From the NCBI RefSeq assembly GCF_013166575.1, contig NZ_JABKKE010000018.1:1-64000 (forward strand): DNA of 64,000 nucleotides, written 5' to 3'. This document shows positions 24,804-33,773 of this stretch, piece by piece. The position numbers and the translations under genes were made by a program. Position 1 is the first letter of the stretch. Each line of letters begins with the position of its first letter. The notes beneath the pieces were generated by a model that ran no database searches, was not told the origin of the DNA, and saw nothing but the letters and a program-made list of their open reading frames with translations. The stretch comes from Xylanibacter rodentium (GTDB lineage: Bacteria; Bacteroidota; Bacteroidia; Bacteroidales; Bacteroidaceae).

Positions 24804-27320
24804 ATGAAAAGAGAATTCGCAGCAATGCTGCTCGTGCTCGCGGCGGCATCGGCTGCAACGGCACAAAACAAGGAAAATGTCTTTACGGTGAAAGGAATAC
24901 TGGCCGATTCGCTGACAAAACAGGGAGAGCCATACGCCACCGTCAGGATAACCCGTAAGGGAGAACCGGCAAAGGCGCTGAAAATGATTGCCACCGACAA
25001 GGACGGAAACTTCAAGGTTAGCATGAGCGGCAACGGCACGATGACGCTGACGGCAAGTTCGATGGGCCGCAAGGATGTTGTAAGAGACTTCACCGTGACG
25101 CCCGGCCGCAAGACAGTGGACATGGACACGCTCTTTATCGGCAATGCCGACAACGAGTTGCAACAGGTGGTGGTGACAGCGCAGAAACCGTTAGTGAAAG
25201 CCGACATCGACAAGATAGCATACAGTATCGAGGACGACCCCGACTCGAAATCAAACACCGTTCTGGAAATGCTGCGCAAGGTGCCGATGGTGACTGTCGA
25301 CGGCGAGGACAATATAAAGGTCAACGGAAAGTCATCGTTTAAAGTCTACGTAAACGGCAAACCCAACAAGATGATGAGCGACAACCCTACTGACGTGCTG
25401 AAAAGCCTGCCGGCCAACACGGTAAAGCGCATAGAGGTGATAACCAACCCGGGACCTAAGTACGACGCCGAGGGTGTTGGCGGCATAATCAACATCATCA
25501 CCACCGAAGGCGGTTTCGAGGGATATACCGTAACGCTGAGCGGCAATGCCGGCAACAGAGGAGCCGGTGGCGGAGCTTTCGGCACGGTGAAGCAAGGCAA
25601 GCTGACCGTGAGCGCACGCTACAACTACAACCACAACGAAAACCCCGAAAACAAGTCGGAAGGCACAAGGCTTACCATAGGGAATGTCACCGAGGCGTCG
25701 TCCGACCTGTTATCGACGGGCACGAACAAAAGCAGATACGACTCGCACTCGGGAAGCCTTGAGGCCAGCTACGAGATAGACACGCTGCGTCTGGTGACAA
25801 TGGAATTCGGACTGTGGGGACACGACAGCAAGGCACAAGGCGGCGGCACGGCTCAGGGCAAGGAGCCGGGAACCGACCGCGAACTGTATTTCGGCAGGAC
25901 AGCAACCTCCAACGACTACTCACGATTCTCTATAAACGGAGGAATTGACTATCAACGGACATTCGCCAACGTGAAAGACCGCATGCTCACCCTGTCATAC
26001 AAGATAAGCACAAACCCGCAGACAAGCGATTCTCACTCGAGCTATCTCGACATGAGGGCTACAGACAGCCAATGGCAGGATTTTGTAAACAAGCTGAACG
26101 AACAGCGCAACGACGGACAGCAAAACTCTACGGAACATACATTCCAGGCAGACTATACCACGCCGATAGGAAAGATACACACTCTGGAGGCCGGTGTGAA
26201 ATACATACTGAGAAACAACACATCGGAGAATGACAGGTGGGAGCGCAAACTTACCGACAACGATTTCGCTCCCGACACCGACCACAGTTCACACTACAAA
26301 CACCGCAACGACATCATGGCCGCATACACCGGCTACGGACTGAAGCTGAACAAACTGTCCGGACGCCTAGGACTGAGATATGAACACACCATGCAGGACG
26401 TAGAGTATATCCTCGGACGGGGAGCCGATTTCAGCAAAAATTTCGACGACATCGTACCGTCGGCAAGCATCGGCTATAAACTGACTGATATGCAGAACAT
26501 CAGATTAGGATACAACATGCGTATATACCGACCGGGCATATGGTATCTCAATCCATATTTCGATGACAGCAATCCCACGTACATCACCCAAGGAAATCCG
26601 GAACTGACATCGGAAAAGACACACACTGTGAACTTCAGCTACAGCAACTTCACACCTAAGGTGAACATCAACATATATACGGGATACTCAGCCACAAACA
26701 ACAGTATAGAAGACGTGACGGAACTGGTATCTGACGTGACGCTGGTAGACAAGGGACTTCAGAATCCTACGGGAAAGGATGTCATATATTCTACATACCA
26801 AAACATCGGCAAGGTAAGAAGTTTCGACATCAGCGGATATGTCAACTGGAACGCCACTGCCTCCACACGAATCTACGCCAATGTATACGGACGCTATTCG
26901 CATCTGGAGAACGGACGTGAACTGCGCAACCACGGATGGTATATGAGTACAAACGGAGGCGTACAGCAGACGCTGCCGAAAGATTGGCGGCTGAGCATGA
27001 ACTGCTTCTACCAGACACCGTGGATAATGCTCCAGGGTAAGGGAAATACATGGCTGAACTACAGCATGAACGTGAACAAATCATTCATGAAAAAGCGGCT
27101 CACCATATCGGCCTTTGCAAGCAACTTTTTCAAGAAATACAGAACGACGAAATGGACCGAACAGAACACCAACTTCATCAGCGAAAACCGCAACCGCATG
27201 CAGTTGATGCGCTATGGAGTCAGCGTTAACTTCAGAATAGGAGAACTCAAAGCGGGAGTGAAGAAAGCTGAACGCACCATCAACAACGACGATACAAAGA
27301 GCGGAGGAAACAATTCTTAA
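24804..27320 (+). CDS. Outer-membrane beta-barrel receptor (TonB-dependent-receptor-like)
   Basis: 838 residues. A signal peptide (about 1-20, AASAATAQ) is followed by a carboxypeptidase-regulatory-like beta-sandwich (about 27-110). A plug-like domain follows (VVVTAQKPLVKADIDKIAYSI, MLRKVPMVTVDGEDNIKVNG, IEVITNPGPKYDAEGVGGIINI), then a long C-terminal barrel of the OMP_b-brl_3 type. Such proteins import large or chelated substrates across the outer membrane; this subfamily usually lacks a SusD partner, and none is present here. It is monocistronic, with a G9 tract upstream and a hairpin at 27350-27384. The ligand cannot be told from sequence. Confidence 0.9.
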   Translation: MKREFAAMLLVLAAASAATAQNKENVFTVKGILADSLTKQGEPYATVRITRKGEPAKALKMIATDKDGNFKVSMSGNGTMTLTASSMGRKDVVRDFTVTPGRKTVDMDTLFIGNADNELQQVVVTAQKPLVKADIDKIAYSIEDDPDSKSNTVLEMLRKVPMVTVDGEDNIKVNGKSSFKVYVNGKPNKMMSDNPTDVLKSLPANTVKRIEVITNPGPKYDAEGVGGIINIITTEGGFEGYTVTLSGNAGNRGAGGGAFGTVKQGKLTVSARYNYNHNENPENKSEGTRLTIGNVTEASSDLLSTGTNKSRYDSHSGSLEASYEIDTLRLVTMEFGLWGHDSKAQGGGTAQGKEPGTDRELYFGRTATSNDYSRFSINGGIDYQRTFANVKDRMLTLSYKISTNPQTSDSHSSYLDMRATDSQWQDFVNKLNEQRNDGQQNSTEHTFQADYTTPIGKIHTLEAGVKYILRNNTSENDRWERKLTDNDFAPDTDHSSHYKHRNDIMAAYTGYGLKLNKLSGRLGLRYEHTMQDVEYILGRGADFSKNFDDIVPSASIGYKLTDMQNIRLGYNMRIYRPGIWYLNPYFDDSNPTYITQGNPELTSEKTHTVNFSYSNFTPKVNINIYTGYSATNNSIEDVTELVSDVTLVDKGLQNPTGKDVIYSTYQNIGKVRSFDISGYVNWNATASTRIYANVYGRYSHLENGRELRNHGWYMSTNGGVQQTLPKDWRLSMNCFYQTPWIMLQGKGNTWLNYSMNVNKSFMKKRLTISAFASNFFKKYRTTKWTEQNTNFISENRNRMQLMRYGVSVNFRIGELKAGVKKAERTINNDDTKSGGNNS

Positions 27321-27349
27321 ACAATACTGAGTTGTGTATCAAAACCACA

Positions 27350-27384
27350 GCACCGGTAGAGACGTGTAGCGTACCTACCGGTGC
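27350..27384 (+). terminator. Hairpin after the receptor gene
   Basis: Perfect 10-base stem GCACCGGTAG / CTACCGGTGC with a 15-base loop, 30 bases past the stop. No T tract follows, so termination is probable rather than certain. Confidence 0.55.
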
Positions 27385-27496
27385 CACGGTAAATTCCATA
27401 TCATGAAATACCCTCATTCTTTATCTTCGGCATTCAATATGCCTTTTTCTCGATTTTAAACGTTATATTTGCACACGAAACAAATATAACAAGACG

Positions 27497-28234
27497 ATGA
27501 AGACTATCAACACACGACGGACCATCCGTAAATATTCAGACAAAGAAGTGTCTGACGAACTGCTCGACAGACTGCTGACAGAGGCGGCACGCACACAGAC
27601 CATGGGCAATCTGCAATTGTACAGCGTGGTGGTGACACGCTCGATGGAAGGCAAGGAGCGTCTGGCACCGGCACATTTTAACCAACCCATGGTAACAGGC
27701 GCCCCTGTGGTACTGACCATCTGTGCCGACTATAACCGTACGTCGACATGGTGCCGCAACCGCAAGGCCGAACCAGGATACGACAATTTCCTGTCGTTCG
27801 TCAATGCAGCCACCGATGCTCTGCTCTATACGCAGACTTTCTGTAATCTGGCCGAAGAAGAGGGATTAGGATTATGCTATCTCGGCACCACGGTATATAT
27901 GCCGCAGATGATTATCGACGCTCTCAATCTGCCCAAACTCGTGATGCCGGTGGCCACAATAACACTCGGATGGCCCGACGAGCAACCCGTTCTGACCGAC
28001 CGGTTGCCGACAGCATCGTTCGTGCACTACGAGACTTACCACGACTACACTCCCGAAGACATCAACCTGCATTATGCCGCCAAGGAGGCACTTGAGGAAA
28101 ACCGCCGCTTCTGTGAAATAAACAACAAGGAAACACTGGCACAGATATTCACCGACATCCGATATACAAAGAAAGACAACGAGGCTATGTCGGAAGGTAT
28201 GATGGAAGCGCTGAAGAAACAAGGGTTTCTTTAA
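27497..28234 (+). CDS. Nitroreductase-family oxidoreductase
   Basis: 245 residues, FMN-dependent nitroreductase fold. The N-terminal motif TRRTIRKYSDKEV, the segment TQTMGNLQLYSVVV, and GLCYLGTTVYMPQMIIDALNLP with VATITLGWPDE are characteristic and place it nearer the NfsA/FRP branch. It would reduce quinones, nitro compounds or flavins with NAD(P)H in the cytosol; the natural substrate is unknown. A -7 box TATATTTG is at 27464-27471. It converges on the MFS transporter gene across a large inverted repeat that begins at its stop codon. Confidence 0.92.
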   Translation: MKTINTRRTIRKYSDKEVSDELLDRLLTEAARTQTMGNLQLYSVVVTRSMEGKERLAPAHFNQPMVTGAPVVLTICADYNRTSTWCRNRKAEPGYDNFLSFVNAATDALLYTQTFCNLAEEEGLGLCYLGTTVYMPQMIIDALNLPKLVMPVATITLGWPDEQPVLTDRLPTASFVHYETYHDYTPEDINLHYAAKEALEENRRFCEINNKETLAQIFTDIRYTKKDNEAMSEGMMEALKKQGFL

Positions 28235-28410
28235 AGTTCAGAACGAAGAGTAAAGGGTGAAGAGGTATGATTACCTTTGTTATATGAGGATTGGAATAAC
28301 ATCACAATCTGGCAACAAAGGTAATCATACCTCTTCACTCTTTACTCTTATCTCTGAACTGTGAAAAAGGTAATCATACCTCTTCACCCTTTACTCTTCG
28401 TTCTGAACTT
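28234..28410. repeat. Large inverted repeat between convergent genes
   Basis: A left arm of about 45 bases (28234-28278; AAGTTCAGAACGAAGAG at its start, GAGGTATGATTACC at its end) pairs almost perfectly with 28366-28410 and nearly as well with a second right arm at 28314-28359. The arms touch the stop codons of both genes. It probably acts as a bidirectional terminator and belongs to a local family (see 29946-30167 and 33605-33768). Confidence 0.8.
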
Positions 28411-29863
28411 AATCAAGTATTATCGGCTTGTACTTAGGAACAAGTGTCTTCATGATACACCAAGCCAGCAGATAGGCTATAGCGCAGATGCAGAACACGA
28501 TCATATAACCAGCGGGCTTGCCTTCAAAACCGAGGAATGTGAATGCAGCGCCCTGCTCCTCAGCGAATGTGAAGAGCTGGCCGGAACCCTTGTTGATAAG
28601 GAAAGAACCGACACCGCCGGCCATACCGCCTATACCCGTAACAGTAGCAATGGCACTCTTCGGGAACATATCGCCTACGGTAGAAAATATATTTGCCGAC
28701 CAAGCCTGATGACCGGCACCTACAAGACCTATAATGACAGCCGGCCACCATGCCGAATATGCACCCAAAGGCTGGGCTGCGACGCATACCAAAGGAATGA
28801 ACGCGATAAACATCATAGCCAGCATACGACCGGCATATGGATTCATGCCTTTTTTGTCAACGAAATATGTCGGCAACTTGCAGATATAAATGGAAAGAAA
28901 CGTCACAATGGCATACAATGTCATAATCAACAGCATACCTGTACCTGAAGACGCCTTGTAGCCATAAACATCCTGAAAATATCCCGGAGCCCAAAACAAG
29001 AAGAACCACCATACACCGTCTGTGAAGAACTTGCCGACGATGAATGCCCATGTCTGCTTGTATCCGAAACACTGAAGAAAAGGTATCTGCTTCTCTTCTT
29101 TAACATCTTCTTCTTTCTTGGTGTCTTCTGTCTCATCGTCCTGATGGATATACAACAACTCTGCCTTGTTTACTTTTGAAGACTTCTCCGGTTTGTCGTA
29201 CCATTTAACGAAGAATCCCATCCAGACAAAACCAAGGGCACCGATGATGATAAAAGCCATCTCCCAACCGAATGCCTTCGCCAAAGGCGGTATCATAAGC
29301 GGTGCAGCCAAAGCACCGACAGAAGCACCGGCATTGAAAATAGACGTAGCATAAGCACGGTCCTTTTTCGGGAAATACTCTGCCGTAACCTTGATGGCAG
29401 CCGGGAAATTACCGGCCTCACCAAGACCAAGAATAGCACGACAAACAAGGAACAGCCAGACTCCTGTCGAAGCTATCGCTATAGCCGCAGAACTGCCTTC
29501 CTCAACGGCACGCATAGCATCAAGGCTGTCCAAACCGTGAATATATTGTGTGGCTACGGCTGTACCTGCATGGATACATGCTCCGAAACTCCACACTCCG
29601 ATAGCCCAAAGGTATCCTTTCTTTGTTCCCATCCAGTCTACGAACTTACCTGCAAACAACATGCAGATAGCATAGAAGATAGAGAAATAAGCTGTAATGT
29701 TACCATAGTCTTCATCTGTCCAATGGAAATCAGGATAGATAAACTCCTTTGCTGTCAGCGACAGCACCTGTCGGTCAAGATAGTTGACTGTTGTCGCAAC
29801 GAACAACAATCCACAAATCCACCAACGCCAATTTGTCATTTTTGTAGTTTGTACGGGACTCAT
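28409..29863 (-). CDS. MFS transporter, hexuronate/anion:cation symporter type
   Basis: 484 residues with about 12 membrane helices. NYLDRQVLSLTAKEF and the loop GTKKGYLWAIGVWSF with RAILGLGEAGNFPAAIKVTAEYFPKKDRAYATSIFNAG are typical of the anion:cation symporter branch (ExuT/GarP-like), which imports sugar acids such as hexuronates with protons. A central acidic cytoplasmic loop (DDETEDTKKEEDVKEEK) separates the two halves. No uronate catabolic gene adjoins it, so the substrate stays open. A -7 box TATCTTTG lies at 29907-29900 on the minus strand. Confidence 0.88.
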   Translation of the reverse strand: MSPVQTTKMTNWRWWICGLLFVATTVNYLDRQVLSLTAKEFIYPDFHWTDEDYGNITAYFSIFYAICMLFAGKFVDWMGTKKGYLWAIGVWSFGACIHAGTAVATQYIHGLDSLDAMRAVEEGSSAAIAIASTGVWLFLVCRAILGLGEAGNFPAAIKVTAEYFPKKDRAYATSIFNAGASVGALAAPLMIPPLAKAFGWEMAFIIIGALGFVWMGFFVKWYDKPEKSSKVNKAELLYIHQDDETEDTKKEEDVKEEKQIPFLQCFGYKQTWAFIVGKFFTDGVWWFFLFWAPGYFQDVYGYKASSGTGMLLIMTLYAIVTFLSIYICKLPTYFVDKKGMNPYAGRMLAMMFIAFIPLVCVAAQPLGAYSAWWPAVIIGLVGAGHQAWSANIFSTVGDMFPKSAIATVTGIGGMAGGVGSFLINKGSGQLFTFAEEQGAAFTFLGFEGKPAGYMIVFCICAIAYLLAWCIMKTLVPKYKPIILD

Positions 29864-29945
29864 TTTTGTTTATTTTAGGTCTTAATTTAATTGCTTTTGC
29901 AAAGATATGTAAAATAATTGATATTCTAATAATAAATCGGGAATC

Positions 29946-30167
29946 TTTTATAATTGAGAGTTGAAAGTTGAGAATATCTATAATTGAGAATTGAAAGTTT
30001 AGAATTGAGAATTATGATTACCCCTGTTAATATCACAGGTCATCAGTATATACTGATTCTACAAAAGGTTATCATAATTCTCAATTCTAAACTTTCAATT
30101 CTCAATTATAGATATTCTCAACTTTCAATTCTCAATTATAGATATTCTCAACTCTCAATTATAAAAA
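29946..30167. repeat. AT-rich inverted repeat between transporter and murF-alr genes
   Basis: The left arm (29946-30022) is made of units such as AATTGAGAATTGAAAGTT and ends in ATTATGATTACC. The right arm (30067-30167) is its reverse complement with one extra internal unit. It fills most of the 308-base spacer. It may terminate or stabilise transcripts; simple AATTGAGA-type repeats are familiar from Prevotella intergenic DNA. Confidence 0.75.
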
Positions 30168-30171
30168 ATGT

Positions 30172-32748
30172 TCAGTCCTGATAATACACTTTCTTCACCC
30201 TGCCGCTCACGCTCGTAAGTATTTCATACGGTATTGTGCCGATGGCATCCGAAAGCACAGTGACAGGCAGTTCCGGACCGAAAATCTCAACAGCGTCACC
30301 CTCCTTACAATCTATATCGGTCACGTCTATCATGGCAACATCCATGCATATGTTGCCCACATAAGGCGCTTTCTTACCGTTGACGATACAATAACACCTG
30401 CCATTGCCCAAATGACGGTTGAGCCCGTCGGCATAACCAATCGGTATGGCACCTATCACGCTGTCACGGCTGAGCACACCGCGGCGGCTGTAGCCCACGG
30501 TTTCGTAGACAGGCACATGCCGCAGTTGCAGGATGGTGGTGCGGAGCGTGCTTACGGTGTTCAGGATACGGTTGTCACAAGGGTCTACGCCGTAAAGCCC
30601 AAGCCCCAGACGGCACATGTCGAGCTGACGTTCGGGGAACTGCTCTATACCGGCCGAATTGTCCATGTGACGCAGTATGCGGTGGTCGAAGGCTGACTGC
30701 AACTTGCGGCTGGCATCATCGAACAGCCGGAACTGACGGGCCGAGAATTCATCGAAGCCATGACTGTCTGACCCTACGAAATGCGAGAACACCGAGCGCG
30801 GGATGATGGCGTTCTGCCCTTTCAAGCGACGTATCACCTCGTCAATATCCCGTTCGGGGTCGAAACCGAGGCGGTGCATGCCTGTGTCGAGTTTTATATG
30901 AACGGGCCATCCGGTGATGCCCTCTTTCTCAGCGGCATGTATGAGAGCGTCCATCAGCCTGAAGCTGTACACCTCCGGTTCAAGATCGTAATCGAATATG
31001 GTCTTGAAAGCCGTCATCTCCGGATTCATAATCATTATATTGCCGGTGATGCCGTTCTTGCGCAGTATCACTCCCTCGTCAGCCACGGCCACAGCCATAT
31101 AGTCCACACGATGGTCCTGCAACGTCTTGGCCACCTCAACAGCTCCCGCTCCATAGGCATCGGCCTTGACCATACAAACGAGTTTGGTCTCCGGGTGCAT
31201 GAACGAGCGGTAGTAGTTAAGATTGGCAACTACGGCATTGAGATTGACTTCAAGTATGGTCTCGTGCACCTTCCGCTCAAGAAGTTCGGTGATATGGTCA
31301 AAGCCGAACGATCGCGAACCTTTTATCAATATGACTTCATCACGCAACGAACGGAACACGTCGCTGCTGATGAACTCATTCACATCGGCAAAGAACCACT
31401 TCTCTCCGATGCGGAAACTATCCGCCTGACGACACAGGGCCTTGCCAATGCCTATGAACTTCTCCACACCGCGCTTCACGGCCAGTTCGGCCACCTCCTT
31501 ATACAGCGTCTCCTCACTCTCGCCGCTCTGATATATATCGCTGAGCACCAACGTGCGGCGGCGTCCGTGATGGTCAGGCCGACGGCTCATGAAGTCGAGG
31601 GCAATGTCCAGCGAGTTGACATCAGAATTGTACGAATCGTTGATGATGGTGCAGCCGTTGCGGCCTTCTTTTACTTCCAGACGCATGGCTACCGGCTCCA
31701 GACGCGACATGCGTCTGTCGAGTTCTTCCGGCACGACACCGAGATAGAGTGCCACACAGGCACAGGCTATGGAGCACTTCACCGAAGCCTCGTCCATAAA
31801 CGGCAAACGATAAGTGCCGGCCACACCTTTATATATATAATGTATCATGGTGGTGACTGTCTCGTGCCGTGCATCCGTACCGGCAATGCTGCCGGCTTCA
31901 TTGTCCGCTGCCACATCGCTGTCGGCCCCACGCTCCACCCAAACCGTCATGCCGACAGCATCGGCCGAGCGTCCGGAAACTACGTCATCGAACTGTCCGG
32001 AAGAAACAATGCTCCACCCTATCTTATCACCGCCGAATCCGGAACGGCGTATACAGCGGCTCACGATGTCATCGTCGGAATCATAGACAATCACCTGTGC
32101 GTCGTGAAACAATTCAAGTTTCTCACGACATTTCTCCTCCATCGTGCGGAAGTTCTCCTGATGCGGTGCGCCAAGCGACGTGAGCACGCCTATCGTCGGC
32201 TGAATGATGTCGCGCAGAGCCTGCATCTCGCCCGGTTCACTGATACCTGCCTCAAACAGCCCCACCTCGGTATGCTCGCCTATCAGCCACACCGACAGCG
32301 GCACACCTATCTGCGAATTGTACGACCGTGGCGAGCGCGTCACAACCATCTGAGGCGAGAGCAGCTGATAGAGCCACTCCTTTACAATAGTCTTGCCGTG
32401 CGAACCGGTAATGCCCACCACCGGGATGTCAAACTCGTCCCGATGTCTCTCGGCCAGACGTTGTAGGGCTGCCCGCGGACTCACAACTTTCAGGAAGTTG
32501 GCGTCAGCGTATTCAGTTGCAGCTGTTTCAGGCACATGCTCCACCACAAAATTACGCACTCCACGGCGATAAAGGTCGTGTATATAGTTATGTCCGTCGT
32601 TACGCTCTGAACGCAGGGCAAAAAACAACGTCTCTTCAGGAAAACACAGCGAGCGGCTATCAGTAAGTATCCACCCGATGTTTGCGTCGGCCCGGCCGAT
32701 GCGACGCGCTCCAATGAGCGTGATTACTTTCTCGATAGAATATTTCAT
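30172..32748 (-). CDS. murF-alr: Bifunctional UDP-MurNAc-tripeptide:D-Ala-D-Ala ligase / alanine racemase
   Basis: 858 residues, a fusion known in Bacteroidetes. The N-terminal half is MurF, which adds D-Ala-D-Ala to the peptidoglycan precursor: ATP-binding GITGSHGKTIVK near residue 113 and INDSYNSDVNSLDIAL. The C-terminal half is a PLP-dependent alanine racemase: VCMVKADAYGAGAVEV with the PLP lysine near 526, and IPIGYADGLNRHLG. The enzyme thus makes D-Ala and uses its dimer for wall synthesis. I choose the ATG at 32748, where MKYSIEKVI fits the family start. A GTG at 32793 overlapping the GSCFA stop is possible. The upstream GSCFA gene is 41 bases away, so the two are probably one operon. 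Confidence 0.95.
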   Translation of the reverse strand: MKYSIEKVITLIGARRIGRADANIGWILTDSRSLCFPEETLFFALRSERNDGHNYIHDLYRRGVRNFVVEHVPETAATEYADANFLKVVSPRAALQRLAERHRDEFDIPVVGITGSHGKTIVKEWLYQLLSPQMVVTRSPRSYNSQIGVPLSVWLIGEHTEVGLFEAGISEPGEMQALRDIIQPTIGVLTSLGAPHQENFRTMEEKCREKLELFHDAQVIVYDSDDDIVSRCIRRSGFGGDKIGWSIVSSGQFDDVVSGRSADAVGMTVWVERGADSDVAADNEAGSIAGTDARHETVTTMIHYIYKGVAGTYRLPFMDEASVKCSIACACVALYLGVVPEELDRRMSRLEPVAMRLEVKEGRNGCTIINDSYNSDVNSLDIALDFMSRRPDHHGRRRTLVLSDIYQSGESEETLYKEVAELAVKRGVEKFIGIGKALCRQADSFRIGEKWFFADVNEFISSDVFRSLRDEVILIKGSRSFGFDHITELLERKVHETILEVNLNAVVANLNYYRSFMHPETKLVCMVKADAYGAGAVEVAKTLQDHRVDYMAVAVADEGVILRKNGITGNIMIMNPEMTAFKTIFDYDLEPEVYSFRLMDALIHAAEKEGITGWPVHIKLDTGMHRLGFDPERDIDEVIRRLKGQNAIIPRSVFSHFVGSDSHGFDEFSARQFRLFDDASRKLQSAFDHRILRHMDNSAGIEQFPERQLDMCRLGLGLYGVDPCDNRILNTVSTLRTTILQLRHVPVYETVGYSRRGVLSRDSVIGAIPIGYADGLNRHLGNGRCYCIVNGKKAPYVGNICMDVAMIDVTDIDCKEGDAVEIFGPELPVTVLSDAIGTIPYEILTSVSGRVKKVYYQD

Positions 32749-32789
32749 AATAAGAATAAGTTCCTCTGCCCACCACCGGGCGGAAGCTA

Positions 32790-33590
32790 TCACATTGCAA
32801 AGTTCGGATATTTTTTTGATAACGCCGCCACTTTATCAACTGTTTTTTTCATAAACTCACGGTATTCTTCGCTCTCGGGATTAAACGGCCTGTGCCCCAG
32901 CGCCTCTTTCAACGGACGCCACTCCTCGATGAAGCGTTTGGCCTCCGTACTGAAATAAGCATCAGCAAACAGTTCCCAAATGTAGCCGACGGCCTGTTCG
33001 GAAGGATGCAACATGTCGGGCTTGTAGAAACGATAGTCGCGCAGTTCGTCGTTCATCACCTCGTATGCCGGGAAATACACGCAGCGGCTGTCCTCGCACA
33101 CAAGCCTGTCGGCAGCCAGCAAAAGCACGGCCTTCGACAACCGACTACCATGATAACCGTATTTGGCATAGCGTATAGGGCTCACCGTCACCACCACCCT
33201 AACCTCGGGATTGCGTACGGTAAGGACGTCCACCGCACGACGCAGATAGCCGTAACACTCGTCTACCGTCAGTTCTTCCTCACTGAACAGCCGCTGCGGC
33301 CGCTTACGGCAGTTGTCCACAATCTCACCCGTCTCGCGCAGCCGGTACACACGATTGGTGCCGAGCGTGAACAGCGCCACCCGCGGGGCTTCACCGCAAC
33401 GTTCCACCGTGTGCAGTATACTCGCCGGATTGTACATCACGCCAAACGGATTGACCACAGCCCGAAATTTCTCGTCCTTGGCCCGCTGTCCTATACCTTC
33501 GGCAAAGCACGACCCCACGAAGAGCATACGTTCGTTGGGCCCTATCGCAAAGTCGGGCTTTGGTATGTCTACTTTTGTAATTAATTCCAT
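32790..33590 (-). CDS. GSCFA domain protein
   Basis: 266 residues. The name-giving motif GSCFA is at 26-30 (MLFVGSCFAEGIGQRA), followed by NPFGVMYNPASI. Later segments TLGTNRVYR, VVTVSPIRYAKYG and DMLHPSEQAVGYIW recall SGNH-type hydrolases. The biochemical role is not established. It sits directly upstream of murF-alr, a common Bacteroidetes arrangement that hints at a cell-wall or envelope role. Its stop overlaps a possible GTG start of the next gene. Confidence 0.92.
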   Translation of the reverse strand: MELITKVDIPKPDFAIGPNERMLFVGSCFAEGIGQRAKDEKFRAVVNPFGVMYNPASILHTVERCGEAPRVALFTLGTNRVYRLRETGEIVDNCRKRPQRLFSEEELTVDECYGYLRRAVDVLTVRNPEVRVVVTVSPIRYAKYGYHGSRLSKAVLLLAADRLVCEDSRCVYFPAYEVMNDELRDYRFYKPDMLHPSEQAVGYIWELFADAYFSTEAKRFIEEWRPLKEALGHRPFNPESEEYREFMKKTVDKVAALSKKYPNFAM

Positions 33591-33604
33591 AACATATAAG
33601 GTCA

Positions 33605-33768
33605 GAGTTCAGAATGATGAATGAAGAGGTATGATTACCTTATTCAGTTTAGAATGAAGAGTGAGGAGTGATGAGGTATGATTACCCTTGTCTCCATACA
33701 AGTATCACACATTATTCGCGACCTGAAGGTAATCACACCTCTGCACTCATCACTCTTACCTCTGAACT
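33605..33768. repeat. Inverted repeat cluster between fkp and the GSCFA gene
   Basis: Two tandem left arms (33605-33639 and 33647-33686), each ending in GAGGTATGATTACC, face one right arm (33728-33768) beginning GGTAATCACACCTC. Same family as 28234-28410. It probably separates the fkp transcript from the GSCFA-murF operon. Confidence 0.75.
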
Positions 33769-33773
33769 ATGAA

